Shown here in pieces: positions 34,424 through 43,914 of a stretch of DNA of 64,000 bases. The translations under genes and the position numbers were made by a program. The stretch's first letter is position 1. Every line of letters starts with the position of its first letter. Under the pieces are notes generated by a model. It was not told the DNA's origin. It made no database searches and was given only the letters and a program-made list of their open reading frames with translations. The stretch comes from Pelagicoccus albus (GTDB lineage: Bacteria > Verrucomicrobiota > Verrucomicrobiia > Opitutales > Opitutaceae), in the NCBI RefSeq assembly GCF_014230145.1, contig NZ_JACHVC010000012.1:5001-69000 (forward strand), written 5' to 3'.

Positions 34424-35608
34424 ATGGATCCGAGATCCGAGAGTATAATGATCGTCGATGACGTGCAGCAAAACCTGAGGCTGCTCTGCGAAATACTTTC
34501 TGATCACGACTATCAGCTTCGCCCTTTCTCCCAGCCAATAAATGCTCTCAAATCCGCCTTCGATCTCCCGCCAGACCTAATCTTGCTGGACGTCAACATG
34601 CCGGAAATCGACGGCTTCGAATTCTGCAAGCGAATCAAAGCAAACGAAAGTACCTCACGCATTCCAGTCATCTTCATAAGTGCCCAAAAAGATAACGCCG
34701 GCATTCTAGAGGGCTTTCGTCATGGTGCCGTCGACTACATAACCAAACCATTCCAAGCGGGCGAAGTAATCTCTCGAATTCAGACGCATCTAAAACTGCA
34801 ACGATATCAAAAGGAGCTCAGCGACAAGAACTCCAATTTAGAAAGGGCCATGGCGGAGCTAAAATCCACACAAGCCCAACTGGTTCATGCCGAAAAAATG
34901 GCATCCCTCGGGGTGCTCACTGCAGGTATAGCGCACGAGATCAACAACCCAATCGCCTTCATCCAAGCTAATGCTAATGTGATGGCCAAACGACTTGAGC
35001 AAATGAGCCAGGGAAGTCGTTCCTTCGGCCCTAAAGAACAGATTGACTGGAAGCATCTCAGCGAGGGCTTCCTCGACGGGTCGAAACGCATCGCGGACAT
35101 AGTCAAAAGCCTCCAGACTTACGCCCGAGTGGACGAGGTTGGCCTCAAGGAATATGATCCGAGTCTGAATATAACAGCCACACTAAAACTTTTTTCTCAT
35201 CGCACAAAGCGAGGGATGAACCTCAGCTCGAACATCCAGAAACCGGAAAAAAAGCTCTGTGCCAATCCGGGCAAAATAAACCAAGTCTTCACTAACTTGC
35301 TAAGCAACGCGATCGCTGTCCTGGAGGGTATGGAAACCTCTCAGGAGAAAATCATCAAAATCGACGCCCGAACGATTCGGGAGGAAGACCAAGATTGGTA
35401 TATGATCCGCGTAGAGGACAATGGCCCCGGACTGAAAGAAGGGCAGGAGGAACGAATCTTCGACCCCTTTTACACGACCAAAGAACCCGGCAAGGGTTTG
35501 GGCTTAGGCCTATCGATCGCCAGCAAATTGATGGAGGAGCACAAGGGGAAACTTCGCGTCTTCAGAGCTTCGCCAGGATGCGTATTCGACATCCTGATAC
35601 CGCACTAA
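34424..35608 (+). CDS. Receiver domain fused to histidine kinase
   Basis: 394 residues, cytosolic: receiver (1-122; MIVDDVQ, Asp56 in LLDVNMPE, Lys in ITKPFQ), a coiled-coil linker (122-160), HisKA with GIAHEINNPIAFI (His about 171), and HATPase with NLLSNAIAVLEGM, VEDNGPGL and GKGLGLGLSIASKL. The HEINNP H box marks the ZraS/NtrB-like HisKA class with the N at +4. ATG is 8 bp after the preceding gene, so the three signalling genes form one operon and probably one phosphorelay. No output DNA-binding domain is encoded in the operon. Confidence 0.9.
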   Translation: MDPRSESIMIVDDVQQNLRLLCEILSDHDYQLRPFSQPINALKSAFDLPPDLILLDVNMPEIDGFEFCKRIKANESTSRIPVIFISAQKDNAGILEGFRHGAVDYITKPFQAGEVISRIQTHLKLQRYQKELSDKNSNLERAMAELKSTQAQLVHAEKMASLGVLTAGIAHEINNPIAFIQANANVMAKRLEQMSQGSRSFGPKEQIDWKHLSEGFLDGSKRIADIVKSLQTYARVDEVGLKEYDPSLNITATLKLFSHRTKRGMNLSSNIQKPEKKLCANPGKINQVFTNLLSNAIAVLEGMETSQEKIIKIDARTIREEDQDWYMIRVEDNGPGLKEGQEERIFDPFYTTKEPGKGLGLGLSIASKLMEEHKGKLRVFRASPGCVFDILIPH

Positions 35609-35628
35609 TCAATTAATTAGGATTCGCG

Positions 35629-36495
35629 CTAGGCGATTAGAGTAACGCTCGACCATTCTCCAAGCTCATGGATCTGCACATCCTTCCAATCGCGAAGCGG
35701 CTTGAAGGAACTGGCAACCTTTTCCGCTTCATGGGTTAGGATGCCGCTAAGTATCAAAGTGCCACCCTCTGCGACAACCGGAGCGATCTGCTCGCAATAC
35801 TCGATCAGCACCACTGCCAAAATATTCGCCATCACGATATCGTAAGGCTGCTCCGAGAAGCCAGTGGTAAGATCATCAACCTTGAATGGGACTTCCGGAG
35901 TCCCGTTTAGCTCTCCGTTTTCGACAGCGATGCGCACTGCGTCTGGGTCGTTATCAAAACCGGCGACATCTCCGAAACCAAGACGCTTCGCAGAAATAGC
36001 CAAAATACCAGATCCACACCCCGCGTCTACAACCTTGAGTTCCCCGATGGAGTCAGCCCCTAGACGTTCACGAGCCTCAATCAATCGTTCTACGCAAAGG
36101 CGAGTCGTACCATGATTCCCCGTGCCAAATGCCATTCCGGGATCAAGCCAAACAGCCTCATGACCATCAGGCAGCTCGTATTCACCTTTTAACCACACCG
36201 GAACCCAATGCAGCGGACCTATGGCCCAAGGCTTAAAGTGTTCCTTATAGCTATCCTTCCAGTCGGAATCCTTGATTTCACGAATCTTGGCCTCGCCAGA
36301 CACTTGAGCGATCGAGGATAATTCGTCCCAAGCCGCTTTAGCCTCTTCTTCCGTATCGTAGATGCCCTGCACACGATACCCCTTGGCTTCGAAATCCTCG
36401 AAAAGGTTCCAACGGGTGGCGTCTTCTACCTCGAAAACGGCATCTTCCAAGACCGCGAATTCCTCTTGGCTAACAAAAATGGTTATCTCGTACAT
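35629..36495 (-). CDS. prmA: Ribosomal protein L11 methyltransferase
   Basis: PrmA trimethylates ribosomal protein L11 using S-adenosylmethionine. 288 residues: an N-terminal substrate-binding domain (1-90) and a Rossmann methyltransferase domain with LDPGMAFGTGNHGTTRLC (the family signature), VVDAGCGSGILAI (SAM motif I), FDNDPDAV and MANILAVVL (catalytic NxL region). It is the last gene of a miaA-membrane protein-prmA cluster, 14 bp after its neighbour. Confidence 0.95.
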   Translation of the reverse strand: MYEITIFVSQEEFAVLEDAVFEVEDATRWNLFEDFEAKGYRVQGIYDTEEEAKAAWDELSSIAQVSGEAKIREIKDSDWKDSYKEHFKPWAIGPLHWVPVWLKGEYELPDGHEAVWLDPGMAFGTGNHGTTRLCVERLIEARERLGADSIGELKVVDAGCGSGILAISAKRLGFGDVAGFDNDPDAVRIAVENGELNGTPEVPFKVDDLTTGFSEQPYDIVMANILAVVLIEYCEQIAPVVAEGGTLILSGILTHEAEKVASSFKPLRDWKDVQIHELGEWSSVTLIA

Positions 36496-36509
36496 GACTA
36501 TCTTTTTGC

Positions 36510-37031
36510 CTACTTGGCTTCAGGTCCCTTTTTGAAGAATGTAGCTCCTAGCATTCCGCCTAAAGAGCCTAAAACGAGCGACAAGACCGTTCCCGCTATG
36601 AATATGCCCACTAGAAACATAGTGGCATTGTCGGAGACGAAAATTCGCTCCCCTACCTCAGCAGCTTCGGGTTGGCCCGACTCGTAAGCCTGCCTAATAA
36701 ATTCCTCACGAAGCTTTGCCCACTCTTCGTCCGTGATGGAAGGCAGGGCCCAAAGCGGAAACGCGACGAAAGTAATCAACATTCCCAGGAAGGAGGAAAT
36801 GGCTCCCATTTTCACTCCAGTGAAAATCGAGATAGTGATGCCAAAACGTTTCGCGAAGTGGCCCGCCGCCGCCAAGCCACCTATCACGAAATGAATACAC
36901 AGGAAGAGGTAACTGTAGCCTACAAATCCGAGCACCGCGGTAATGGCGGCAGCCAGAGCAATGGATTTCTTCTGCGAACAGGTGTCGAGATCCACGATCT
37001 CGTCTTCGTCTCTTTCAAGTAATTCGCTCAT
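36510..37031 (-). CDS. Integral membrane protein of unknown function
   Basis: 173 residues, not assigned to a family. Four hydrophobic segments: about 24-50, 72-97 (with KMGAISSFLGMLITFVAFPLW), and two close together at 130-165 (TMFLVGIFIAGTVLSLVLGSLGGMLGATFF). The N-terminal 20 residues are acidic with one Cys. The Gly-rich last helix ends in FFKKGPEAK. It lies between miaA and prmA on the same strand with short gaps, but nothing links it to tRNA or ribosome modification beyond position. Confidence 0.7.
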   Translation of the reverse strand: MSELLERDEDEIVDLDTCSQKKSIALAAAITAVLGFVGYSYLFLCIHFVIGGLAAAGHFAKRFGITISIFTGVKMGAISSFLGMLITFVAFPLWALPSITDEEWAKLREEFIRQAYESGQPEAAEVGERIFVSDNATMFLVGIFIAGTVLSLVLGSLGGMLGATFFKKGPEAK

Positions 37032-37072
37032 ATTCGGGCCAGCATTGTAGCTTCGACAGACTCGAGGCGAGG

Positions 37073-38050
37073 CTATTTTCCGGGTCCGAGTCCGGAAAAG
37101 ATTTCAGCAGGCGACACAGAACTGTCCGCGCTCAAATCGAGAAATCGTCCCCTATCAGCCACTTGCCCCCGAAACCACGTCCTCTGCTTCTTGGCGAGCC
37201 GACGGGTGTTTACCGTTATCCGCTCGACGAGCTGAGCCTGATCGTATTCGCCCTTGAGATACGCGATCGTCTCTCGGTAGCCGATTGACCTGCAGGCACT
37301 CGGATTCTCTTCGATTCCACGCTCCAGCAAACGCTCAACTTCCTCGACGAGTCCCATATCGAGCATAATCCCCACCCTGCTGGCGATTCGCTCATTCAAT
37401 TCCTCCGTTTCCCGCGTCAAAATGCAAAGTTGCTTGTCCGCCTCGGTCAGCGAATTCGACTGGCCTGCAAACTCTCGCTTGAGCTGCTGCAAAGTCTTCC
37501 CGGACTCAAGACATCGCTCCAATGCCTTTTGCACGCGCCGAGGGTTTTCAATGTCTAAGCCATCTATGCCCAAGGGGTTGCGGTCGCGGAGTTCTTCCAC
37601 CGCGGCAGAAAGGCCTCGCTCCATAAAACTAGATACCATCTCTTTCGTATCGTTCGAAACGTCCACCGCGTCCACGACCGGATCAAAAAAGGCTTTCAGA
37701 TAAAATCCGCTACCGCCGACCACAAGGACCCTTTTTCCCCTCCCCTGGATCTCTCTGATCACCTCTTTCGCGAGATCTAGGTAGCGGCCCACATCCATTT
37801 GTTCGCAAGGCTCTAGGATATCAATCAAGTGATGCGGAACTCTCGTACGCTCAGAGGAATCAGGCTTGGCGGTGCCGATATCCATACCTCGGTAGAAGAG
37901 CAGCGAATCGCAATTGACGATTTCCGCACCGAAGGCTTCCGCCCAGCTGAGGGCATACTCCGTCTTGCCAACCGCGGTACAGCCAGTCAGGCAATAAATC
38001 GTACTCAGCGAGTCCTTCTTTCGCCCTTTGTTACTCTTGTTCCCTGACAT
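37073..38050 (-). CDS. miaA: tRNA dimethylallyltransferase
   Basis: MiaA adds a dimethylallyl group to adenosine 37 of tRNAs reading codons that start with U. 325 residues; P-loop GCTAVGKTE (about 23-31), NCDSLLFYRGMDIGTAKP (substrate Asp), VPHHLIDILEP, and VVGGSGFYLKA. The C-terminal half has SIGYRETIAYLKGEY and TRRLAKKQRTWFRG, typical of the tRNA-binding region. A basic 14-residue N-terminal extension precedes the usual start. It heads the miaA-prmA cluster. Confidence 0.96.
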   Translation of the reverse strand: MSGNKSNKGRKKDSLSTIYCLTGCTAVGKTEYALSWAEAFGAEIVNCDSLLFYRGMDIGTAKPDSSERTRVPHHLIDILEPCEQMDVGRYLDLAKEVIREIQGRGKRVLVVGGSGFYLKAFFDPVVDAVDVSNDTKEMVSSFMERGLSAAVEELRDRNPLGIDGLDIENPRRVQKALERCLESGKTLQQLKREFAGQSNSLTEADKQLCILTRETEELNERIASRVGIMLDMGLVEEVERLLERGIEENPSACRSIGYRETIAYLKGEYDQAQLVERITVNTRRLAKKQRTWFRGQVADRGRFLDLSADSSVSPAEIFSGLGPGK

Positions 38051-38190
38051 CTGTTACCCTTCCGTAACCATGGAGTTACAGGCGAGTTACATCTCCTGCG
38101 AGCGAATACAATTGACTCGCGCCTGCTCATTCGAGCGTCATTACGAAGAGCAAGAAAACATACCACGCCTCCTTGGTTAGCTCGCAACTC

Positions 38191-39033
38191 ATGAAGAAGC
38201 CTCCGCTCAGATACAAGACGATCTTCATATCAGATGTCCACCTCGGCACTCTGAATTGCAAGGCGAAGGAATGTTTGCACTTCCTGAAAAACACTCGCTG
38301 CGACCGGCTGGTCCTAAACGGCGACATCATCGATGGCTGGCAGCTCGGGCGCGGAAGCAAATGGAGCAAAATGGACACGAAGTTCGTTCGCTACATTCTG
38401 AAACGCGTCGAAAAGCAGCAGCAAGAGGTCATCTACCTGCGTGGTAATCACGACGATATCCTAAGCCGTTTCCTTCCGATGGAGTTTTCAACGGTGAAAA
38501 TCGTCGAAGACTACATTCACGAAAACGCAAACGGCCGCTATTTGGTGCTGCACGGAGACGTGTTCGACACCATTACCAAGAATTTCACCTTCCTCGCTCA
38601 TCTCGGCGATTGGGGCTACAAAATGCTAATGAGCCTAAATCGCTGGTACAACAAGTACCGATCCTGGAGGGGCAAGGAGTACTACTCCCTCTCCAAAGCG
38701 ATCAAAGCGAAAGTAAAAAAAGCCGTCAGCTTCATTTCCGATTTCGAGGAAAAATTGGCTAAATTGGCCGCCTCGAGAGATTGCGTAGGTGTAATCTGTG
38801 GCCATATCCACACTCCCGCAGACAAACACTGCGAAGGGATGCACTACCTCAACTCGGGCGATTGGGTCGAATCGTTGTCTGCGATCGTCGAACACCAGGA
38901 TGGCCGATTCGAGCTCATCCACTTCTCCGAATTCTTGGCTGAATACCCAATGAAGCAGGAGGAAAACGCTAACGAGATCGAAGACGAACTAGACGCCGAC
39001 TTCCCTCGGGGATTGGCGGCGGAAGGCTTCTAA
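38191..39033 (+). CDS. LpxH-type UDP-2,3-diacylglucosamine diphosphatase family metallophosphoesterase
   Basis: 280 residues from ATG 38191, with the metallophosphoesterase motifs in order: FISDVHLG, LNGDIIDGW, LRGNHDD, LHGDVFD and CGHIHTP. The pattern is that of the YbbF/LpxH branch, which hydrolyses UDP-2,3-diacylglucosamine in lipid A synthesis, especially the longer variant found in many Bacteroidota and Verrucomicrobiota. The region 150-200 forms a basic helical insert (WRGKEYYSLSKAIKAKVKKA). The frame extends 6 codons upstream from a TTG, without need. It fits a Gram-negative outer membrane. Confidence 0.8.
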   Translation: MKKPPLRYKTIFISDVHLGTLNCKAKECLHFLKNTRCDRLVLNGDIIDGWQLGRGSKWSKMDTKFVRYILKRVEKQQQEVIYLRGNHDDILSRFLPMEFSTVKIVEDYIHENANGRYLVLHGDVFDTITKNFTFLAHLGDWGYKMLMSLNRWYNKYRSWRGKEYYSLSKAIKAKVKKAVSFISDFEEKLAKLAASRDCVGVICGHIHTPADKHCEGMHYLNSGDWVESLSAIVEHQDGRFELIHFSEFLAEYPMKQEENANEIEDELDADFPRGLAAEGF

Positions 39034-39271
39034 TTGATCGGCAAGGCCGTTTGCCGGCCCGTTGTTTTTCGGCCGTAGAGCAGGAAAACCTTGGCGTGTT
39101 CCCACTGGTATTAACGCCTAAGCTATCCTAGTCAATTAACCCCAGTTTCTGATTAAATTGACATACGGCATTTAAGTACTACTCCACCAAAGGATAGGGA
39201 GTTTAACCGTTTTTTTAATTTCGGAAAACTCTGACCAAACATCCGACCTCTAAATCTGACCTCCATACAAC

Positions 39272-40165
39272 ATGGCACAAGAAGACATCCAATCAGCCGC
39301 TGACGCTGTAAGTTCAGCAAACGAACCCGACGGGATTATGAGTTTCTTCACCGAAGAACGTCTCGACGGGATCTTGGCTTGGGCTGCGGAAAACGCGCTT
39401 AAGGTAGTGGCTGCGATTCTCATTTTCGTAATCGGAAAGTGGATCGCAGGCAAAATCCGCAACGGCGTTAAAAAAGCCATGGAGAAGAAGGAAGTCGATC
39501 CGGCTCTGGTCTCTTTCGGCGTCAACATCATCTACTACGTTTTGATGATCGCCGTTATCTTGGCCGCGGTTCAACAGGTTGGATTCCAAACTACTTCACT
39601 CGTCGCCATACTCGGTGCTGCTGGCTTGGCAGTGGGCATGGCCCTGCAGGGCTCCCTCTCAAACTTCGCTGCTGGCGTGCTCATCATCATGTTCCGCCCA
39701 TTCCGCATCGGAGACGTAATCAATGCTGGTGGTCAGACTGGTTGCGTTAAGGAAATCGGCGTACTCGTCACCATCATGACTAGCCCAGACAACAAGAAGA
39801 TCATTATGCCAAACTCGGCGATCATGTCTGGCTGCATCACTAACATCACTGCCCACGAAACCCGTCGTGTCGACATGACGGTCGGTGTCAGCTACTCGGA
39901 CGATTTGGACAAGGTTCAAAGCATTATCCTCGATGTGCTGAATGCCGACAGCCGCGTCCTCCAAGACCCAGCTCCTCAAGTGGTCGTTGCAGAACTCGCA
40001 GACAGCAGCGTCAACTTCAACGTTCGTCCATGGACCAAGGGCTCAGACTACTGGGGCGTATTCTTCGACTTCCAGAAGACCATCAAGCAACGCTTGGACA
40101 AGGAAGGCGTCACCATTCCATTCCCACAGCAAGACGTCTACATGCACCAAGTCGACAAGGCGTAA
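39272..40165 (+). CDS. mscS: Small-conductance mechanosensitive channel (MscS family)
   Basis: 297 residues; MscS opens on membrane tension and releases solutes during osmotic downshift. Membrane helices at about 45-65, 85-107 and the pore helix TM3 (112-145) with LGAAGLAVGMALQGSLSNFAAGVLIIMFRPFRIGDVI, the family signature. A cytosolic beta/alpha vestibule follows (VKEIGVLVTIM, MPNSAIMSGCITNI, VDMTVGVSYSDDLDKV). Codons are strongly biased, as in well-expressed genes. The 238-bp upstream region has a TTGACA (39158-39163) but no matching -10 at normal spacing. A strong terminator follows. Confidence 0.95.
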   Translation: MAQEDIQSAADAVSSANEPDGIMSFFTEERLDGILAWAAENALKVVAAILIFVIGKWIAGKIRNGVKKAMEKKEVDPALVSFGVNIIYYVLMIAVILAAVQQVGFQTTSLVAILGAAGLAVGMALQGSLSNFAAGVLIIMFRPFRIGDVINAGGQTGCVKEIGVLVTIMTSPDNKKIIMPNSAIMSGCITNITAHETRRVDMTVGVSYSDDLDKVQSIILDVLNADSRVLQDPAPQVVVAELADSSVNFNVRPWTKGSDYWGVFFDFQKTIKQRLDKEGVTIPFPQQDVYMHQVDKA

Positions 40166-40196
40166 GCCTTAAGACAGACACTTTCAAATACGACAA

Positions 40197-40226
40197 AGCC
40201 GCAGCGTTTCAGCTGCGGCTTTTTTG
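40197..40226 (+). terminator. Rho-independent terminator of mscS
   Basis: AGCCGCAGC, 6-nt loop, GCTGCGGCT, then six T residues. It lies 31 bp past the stop codon. Confidence 0.92.
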
Positions 40227-40255
40227 TATCCAATTAAAAAAACGTGAGCTTTCGC

Positions 40256-40831
40256 TCAACGCATTCCTAGCGGTTTATCCAACACCTCACGCAGAACGAA
40301 TGCGGTCTTGAGCGACGTCTGATCCTTCAGCTCTCGGTTGAGCTTCTCCCTGATCACGGAAGTTGAAGCGAGCGACTTTTTGTCAGCATAATGATTATCG
40401 CGAATCCGAGAGACCTTTTCGCGAGCCACGCGTTCCATCCGCTTCGCCTGTTCCATCTTACGCTCAATCTCCTCCCTTCGCTTTGCATAAGGGTCTAGAG
40501 TCTTGAAATCGATAGGTTCACTCTGCTCCACTGGAACTGGAACAGGAACAGGTTCAGGAATACGAGAGGGAATCTCTCGATAGCTTTCAGGTTCCGGGTC
40601 AAACTCGATGACTGTAGGTCCAGCGTCAGGCTCCGGAATAGAGCTCACCTTTCCCTGCCTCTCGAGTATTTTACGGCGAATCTCCTCTTGGATCTTACGA
40701 GCTCTCTCCTGAGCCTCAGGATCTGGCTCATCCTCGCCCGACTGACTAGGCGTCTTTAGAGCATTGATTATGTATATGATGAAGATGACTACAGGAGCCA
40801 GCTTCCCCAAGTTTTCTAGCAACCAATCCAT
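40256..40831 (-). CDS. Single-span membrane protein in floA operon, unknown function
   Basis: 191 residues. One N-terminal hydrophobic segment (about 8-26, LGKLAPVVIFIIYIINAL) and a long cytosolic, charged region with helices rich in Arg, Glu and Lys (EAQERARKIQEEIRRKILERQGK; REEIERKMEQAKRMERVAREKV), a Pro/Val/Glu-rich linker (85-105) and a C-terminal part around SLASTSVIREKLNRELKDQTSL. No family recognised. It begins 6 bp after floA, so it is likely cotranscribed and may be a partner of the flotillin-like scaffold. Confidence 0.65.
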   Translation of the reverse strand: MDWLLENLGKLAPVVIFIIYIINALKTPSQSGEDEPDPEAQERARKIQEEIRRKILERQGKVSSIPEPDAGPTVIEFDPEPESYREIPSRIPEPVPVPVPVEQSEPIDFKTLDPYAKRREEIERKMEQAKRMERVAREKVSRIRDNHYADKKSLASTSVIREKLNRELKDQTSLKTAFVLREVLDKPLGMR

Positions 40832-40837
40832 GACGGG

Positions 40838-41857
40838 CTACTTAGCGTCCTTTTCGCTTTCGCCCTTACCGGAGATAGAGTCTCGCATACGAGTATCGGA
40901 CTCTACGTTTTTCATCTTGTAGTAATCCATTATACCCAGATTTCCACTACGGAAGGCTTCAGCCATGGCGAGCGGTACTTGCGCTTCGGCTTCAACCACC
41001 TTGGCACGCATCTCTTGCACCTTCGCCTGCATTTCCTGCTCAAGAGCAACCGCAGCGGCACGGCGAATTTCCGCCTCTGCTTGAGCCATATTCTTATTCG
41101 CCTCCGCTTGGGCCTCCTGCAGAAGAGCTCCTACGTTTTGACCCACATCGACATCGGCGATATCGATAGAAAGAATTTCAAAGGCAGTTCCCACATCTAG
41201 CCCTCGCTCGAGCACAACCTTGGAAATGCTGTCGGGGCTCTCGAGGACCTTCTTGTAGGTGTCTGCAGAACCAATAGTGGTTACGATACCTTCACCCACA
41301 CGAGCGATGATAGTCTCTTCCTTGGCGCCGCCCACGAAACGGTCGAGGTTCGTCCTAACCGTCACTCTCGCCTTAGCCTTAACTTGTATCCCATCTTTGG
41401 CGACGCCATCGATTGTCTTTTTCGGACCATCCTGGCTTGGACAATCGATCACCTTCGGGTCTACCGAGGTTCGCACGGCTTCCACAACAGACTTTCCGGA
41501 ACCCTTGGTCGCAAGGTCTATCGCGCAAGCGCGCACCCACTCGAGGCTGATACCCGCTTTCTTGGCCGCGATGATAGCTTGCACAGTAGGGATCAGATTA
41601 CCCCCTGCCAAATAGTGAGCTTCCAGCTCTCCTTCCGAAAGATTGATGCCTGCCTTTACGGCTGTAATTTTCGCATCCACTACCGTACTGTAAGGAACTC
41701 CACGAAGCCGCATAGCCACCAACTTCGCAAATCCCACCGCGGCATCGGACAAGATCGCCTTCAACCATGTCTGGAAGAAAGATAGCAGATAAAGAAAAAC
41801 TACTAGTCCGATAATACCCGCCACTACCAAGGCGATTGTGATCATTGTGCTATTCAT
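40838..41857 (-). CDS. floA: Flotillin-like protein
   Basis: 339 residues of the FloA (YqfA, UPF0365) family: a membrane-embedded N-terminus (5-30), the conserved [29 protein letters not shown] and [26 protein letters not shown] segments, a PHB/SPFH-like core ([34 protein letters not shown]) and an Ala/Glu-rich coiled C-terminus. FloA organises membrane microdomains and signalling or secretion complexes. It starts 2 bp after a short NfeD gene, the same pairing known from Bacillus yqeZ-floA. Confidence 0.95.
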   Translation of the reverse strand: MNSTMITIALVVAGIIGLVVFLYLLSFFQTWLKAILSDAAVGFAKLVAMRLRGVPYSTVVDAKITAVKAGINLSEGELEAHYLAGGNLIPTVQAIIAAKKAGISLEWVRACAIDLATKGSGKSVVEAVRTSVDPKVIDCPSQDGPKKTIDGVAKDGIQVKAKARVTVRTNLDRFVGGAKEETIIARVGEGIVTTIGSADTYKKVLESPDSISKVVLERGLDVGTAFEILSIDIADVDVGQNVGALLQEAQAEANKNMAQAEAEIRRAAAVALEQEMQAKVQEMRAKVVEAEAQVPLAMAEAFRSGNLGIMDYYKMKNVESDTRMRDSISGKGESEKDAK

Positions 41858-41859
41858 AA

Positions 41860-42324
41860 TTATATTTTGGATACTGTTACTTTAAATTGATCAAAAGATT
41901 CTATTTTCACGGCTGCCCCCTTCTCGATGAACCCGCTGCAAGAAACCGCTTCCATCTTTTTTCCCTCACAAAGGATATAACCACTGGGAGCCATGGCAGT
42001 CGCGGTGCTGCATTCCTTACCAATCATCGACTCATCGCCGACCGCATTCTGGCTGATCCCATCCACCTTGTCTTGCAGAAAAAATTTCTTACCTGCCGGC
42101 GTCTTGGGGAGCACCTTGAATTCAAACCAAAGACAAGCGACCAAACCTGCTAGGCCAATTAGAAAAACGATAATGGCTCCCTCTGCTCCGTAGCCATCGT
42201 AAGCAAAGCCCACCGCAGCGATTAAACTCAAGCCTCCGAAAATCCCAACAATCCCGCCGGGGATAAAGATCTCCAACATGACGAGCCCTAGGCCGAGTAT
42301 GATCAGTCCAACTAATAGGCTCAT
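41860..42324 (-). CDS. Short NfeD-like membrane protein
   Basis: 154 residues without a protease domain: membrane segments at about 3-20, 24-45 and 50-68, followed by a small OB-fold-like NfeD C-terminal domain ([43 protein letters not shown]). The OB domain of NfeD proteins is thought to contact flotillin/stomatin proteins. Its start overlaps the stop of the long nfeD gene by 4 bp, and floA follows 2 bp later. Having both a long and a short NfeD in one operon is notable. Confidence 0.85.
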   Translation of the reverse strand: MSLLVGLIILGLGLVMLEIFIPGGIVGIFGGLSLIAAVGFAYDGYGAEGAIIVFLIGLAGLVACLWFEFKVLPKTPAGKKFFLQDKVDGISQNAVGDESMIGKECSTATAMAPSGYILCEGKKMEAVSCSGFIEKGAAVKIESFDQFKVTVSKI

Positions 42325-43760
42325 GATTGAACCTCCTCTACAATGTATCCAAAATCTCTTTTCGACACGACTCGAAGAGGAACCCCTTTTCTGGCTGTGC
42401 CAAACTCGAGTTTCGCTTCGTAGCGTTTTCCGTGAACTTCGATTTGGCCGGACGGAACGAGATCGGTGGTCGCTATCGCCATCTCCCCTACGATTCCCAC
42501 AGCTTCCTGGGCGACTGGCTCGTCGCTCTCCACAGCAAGAGATTCCTTCAACACCAATCGATCCCAGATAAACGTTTTCGGCAAAAAGCGGGCGAGAACC
42601 AAGATAAGAACAATACCCATAAGGGTGCCGCCTAGAAGGTTTTGGATCGGTCGTTCAAACATCTCCCAACTCCAAGTGAAGTCCGGTGTCTCCGCCGGCC
42701 AAACATCCGCCATGGACCATACGAGGCTTACCATCAAAAAAACGAATCCGGGAATAGCAAATATGAGAACGCCAGGGGCAACCACGATTTCCAATACCAA
42801 CAGAGCAATACCGATCACGAAGAGCAGCAGCGGTTCGTGTCCCGAGAGACCAGCGACGTTGTGCCCGAAAATGGCTATCAAAAAGAAAACGACCCCAACT
42901 ATTCCGAAAATCCCAAATCCAGGTGATTGAAATTCCACATACACGCTTATCACCGCTACGGCTAAGAGGAAAGGAGCCAACGAGACAATAAACTGTGCTA
43001 GATTCAGAGACCAAGTTGCCTCGAATTTCGTGACTGTTGGATCGGTATTCGAAGACAGAATACTTACCAACTCATCCAAATCCGCCACGATACCTGAGCC
43101 CAGCAAAGCCACCGGAGGGTCTCCGAAAGTCTCGTGGGCTCGTTTGGCAGTCAAGTTGAGCAACTCTCCTTCAGGAGAGATCACCGCATCTCCGATTTTA
43201 AACTCGAAGTCCGGATCCATCATAGCCCGAATCACGTCGCTACGATATGGATACTCCTCAGTGTACGCCTCCATCTTAGCATTCAAGTAAGACATCAATT
43301 TCCGCTTCATCGACTCATTGATATCTTCCCCTTGCCCGGTAACAGGCTCCGCACTGCCGATCACAGCTTTGTCCGTAAAATAAATTTCATCCGTGACTGA
43401 CGCGATGATTGCTCCTGCTGAAATCGCTTCGTCATTAACGAAAGTAACCGTCTTACCGGGAAAGCGATCCAGTACCTCCATAATTTCCAGAGTCGCATCC
43501 AAGCGTCCTCCCGGAGTTTTCATATCCAAAATTACAGTTCCATAGCCTTCGGCGATCGCGGTTTTCACCCCGCCTCGTATAGCGAACAAGGTTGGCTGGC
43601 CGATCTGATCCTGCACAGGAATGACATAGAAAGTGGCGTCATTCCCAGCTGAAGAAACATCAGAGAGGGAAGCAGGTTCCGAGTTTTGCAAAGTCTGGCC
43701 ATCTAGGCCAGAGATCAGGGAAAAAACGTAACAAAGCAGGGGAAAGAAACGAATTCTCAT
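42321..43760 (-). CDS. NfeD-family membrane serine protease (long form)
   Basis: 479 residues: signal peptide (1-22), a ClpP-like protease domain (40-240) with VILDMKTPGGRLDATLEIMEVL, catalytic Ser in NDEAISAGAIIA (about residue 123) and a following VIGSAEPV, then four or five membrane segments (255-385) and a C-terminal OB-like domain (VGIVGEMAIATTDLVPSGQIEVHGKRYEAK). The family (YqeZ, PH1510-like) cleaves stomatin-type membrane proteins using a Ser-Lys dyad; the candidate Lys in the NAKMEAY helix is less clear. It leads the nfeD-nfeD-floA-membrane protein operon. Confidence 0.92.
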   Translation of the reverse strand: MRIRFFPLLCYVFSLISGLDGQTLQNSEPASLSDVSSAGNDATFYVIPVQDQIGQPTLFAIRGGVKTAIAEGYGTVILDMKTPGGRLDATLEIMEVLDRFPGKTVTFVNDEAISAGAIIASVTDEIYFTDKAVIGSAEPVTGQGEDINESMKRKLMSYLNAKMEAYTEEYPYRSDVIRAMMDPDFEFKIGDAVISPEGELLNLTAKRAHETFGDPPVALLGSGIVADLDELVSILSSNTDPTVTKFEATWSLNLAQFIVSLAPFLLAVAVISVYVEFQSPGFGIFGIVGVVFFLIAIFGHNVAGLSGHEPLLLFVIGIALLVLEIVVAPGVLIFAIPGFVFLMVSLVWSMADVWPAETPDFTWSWEMFERPIQNLLGGTLMGIVLILVLARFLPKTFIWDRLVLKESLAVESDEPVAQEAVGIVGEMAIATTDLVPSGQIEVHGKRYEAKLEFGTARKGVPLRVVSKRDFGYIVEEVQS

Positions 43761-43914
43761 GGGTTAACTTAACTTGTTCCAACAAGATACGAATAGCAAG
43801 GTCCAGCCATTGCGAAGAGCCGACTTCTTACGGAAAGCTTCAGAGAACAAAGCTTTGTTGAACTTTTCGTTTCCAAATTGACCAAAAACGCATTTTTATC
43901 CCCTACGCACTGAC

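Noticed and set aside
39158-39163. TTGACA as an mscS promoter
   Set aside because: No -10-like hexamer is found 16-18 bp downstream.
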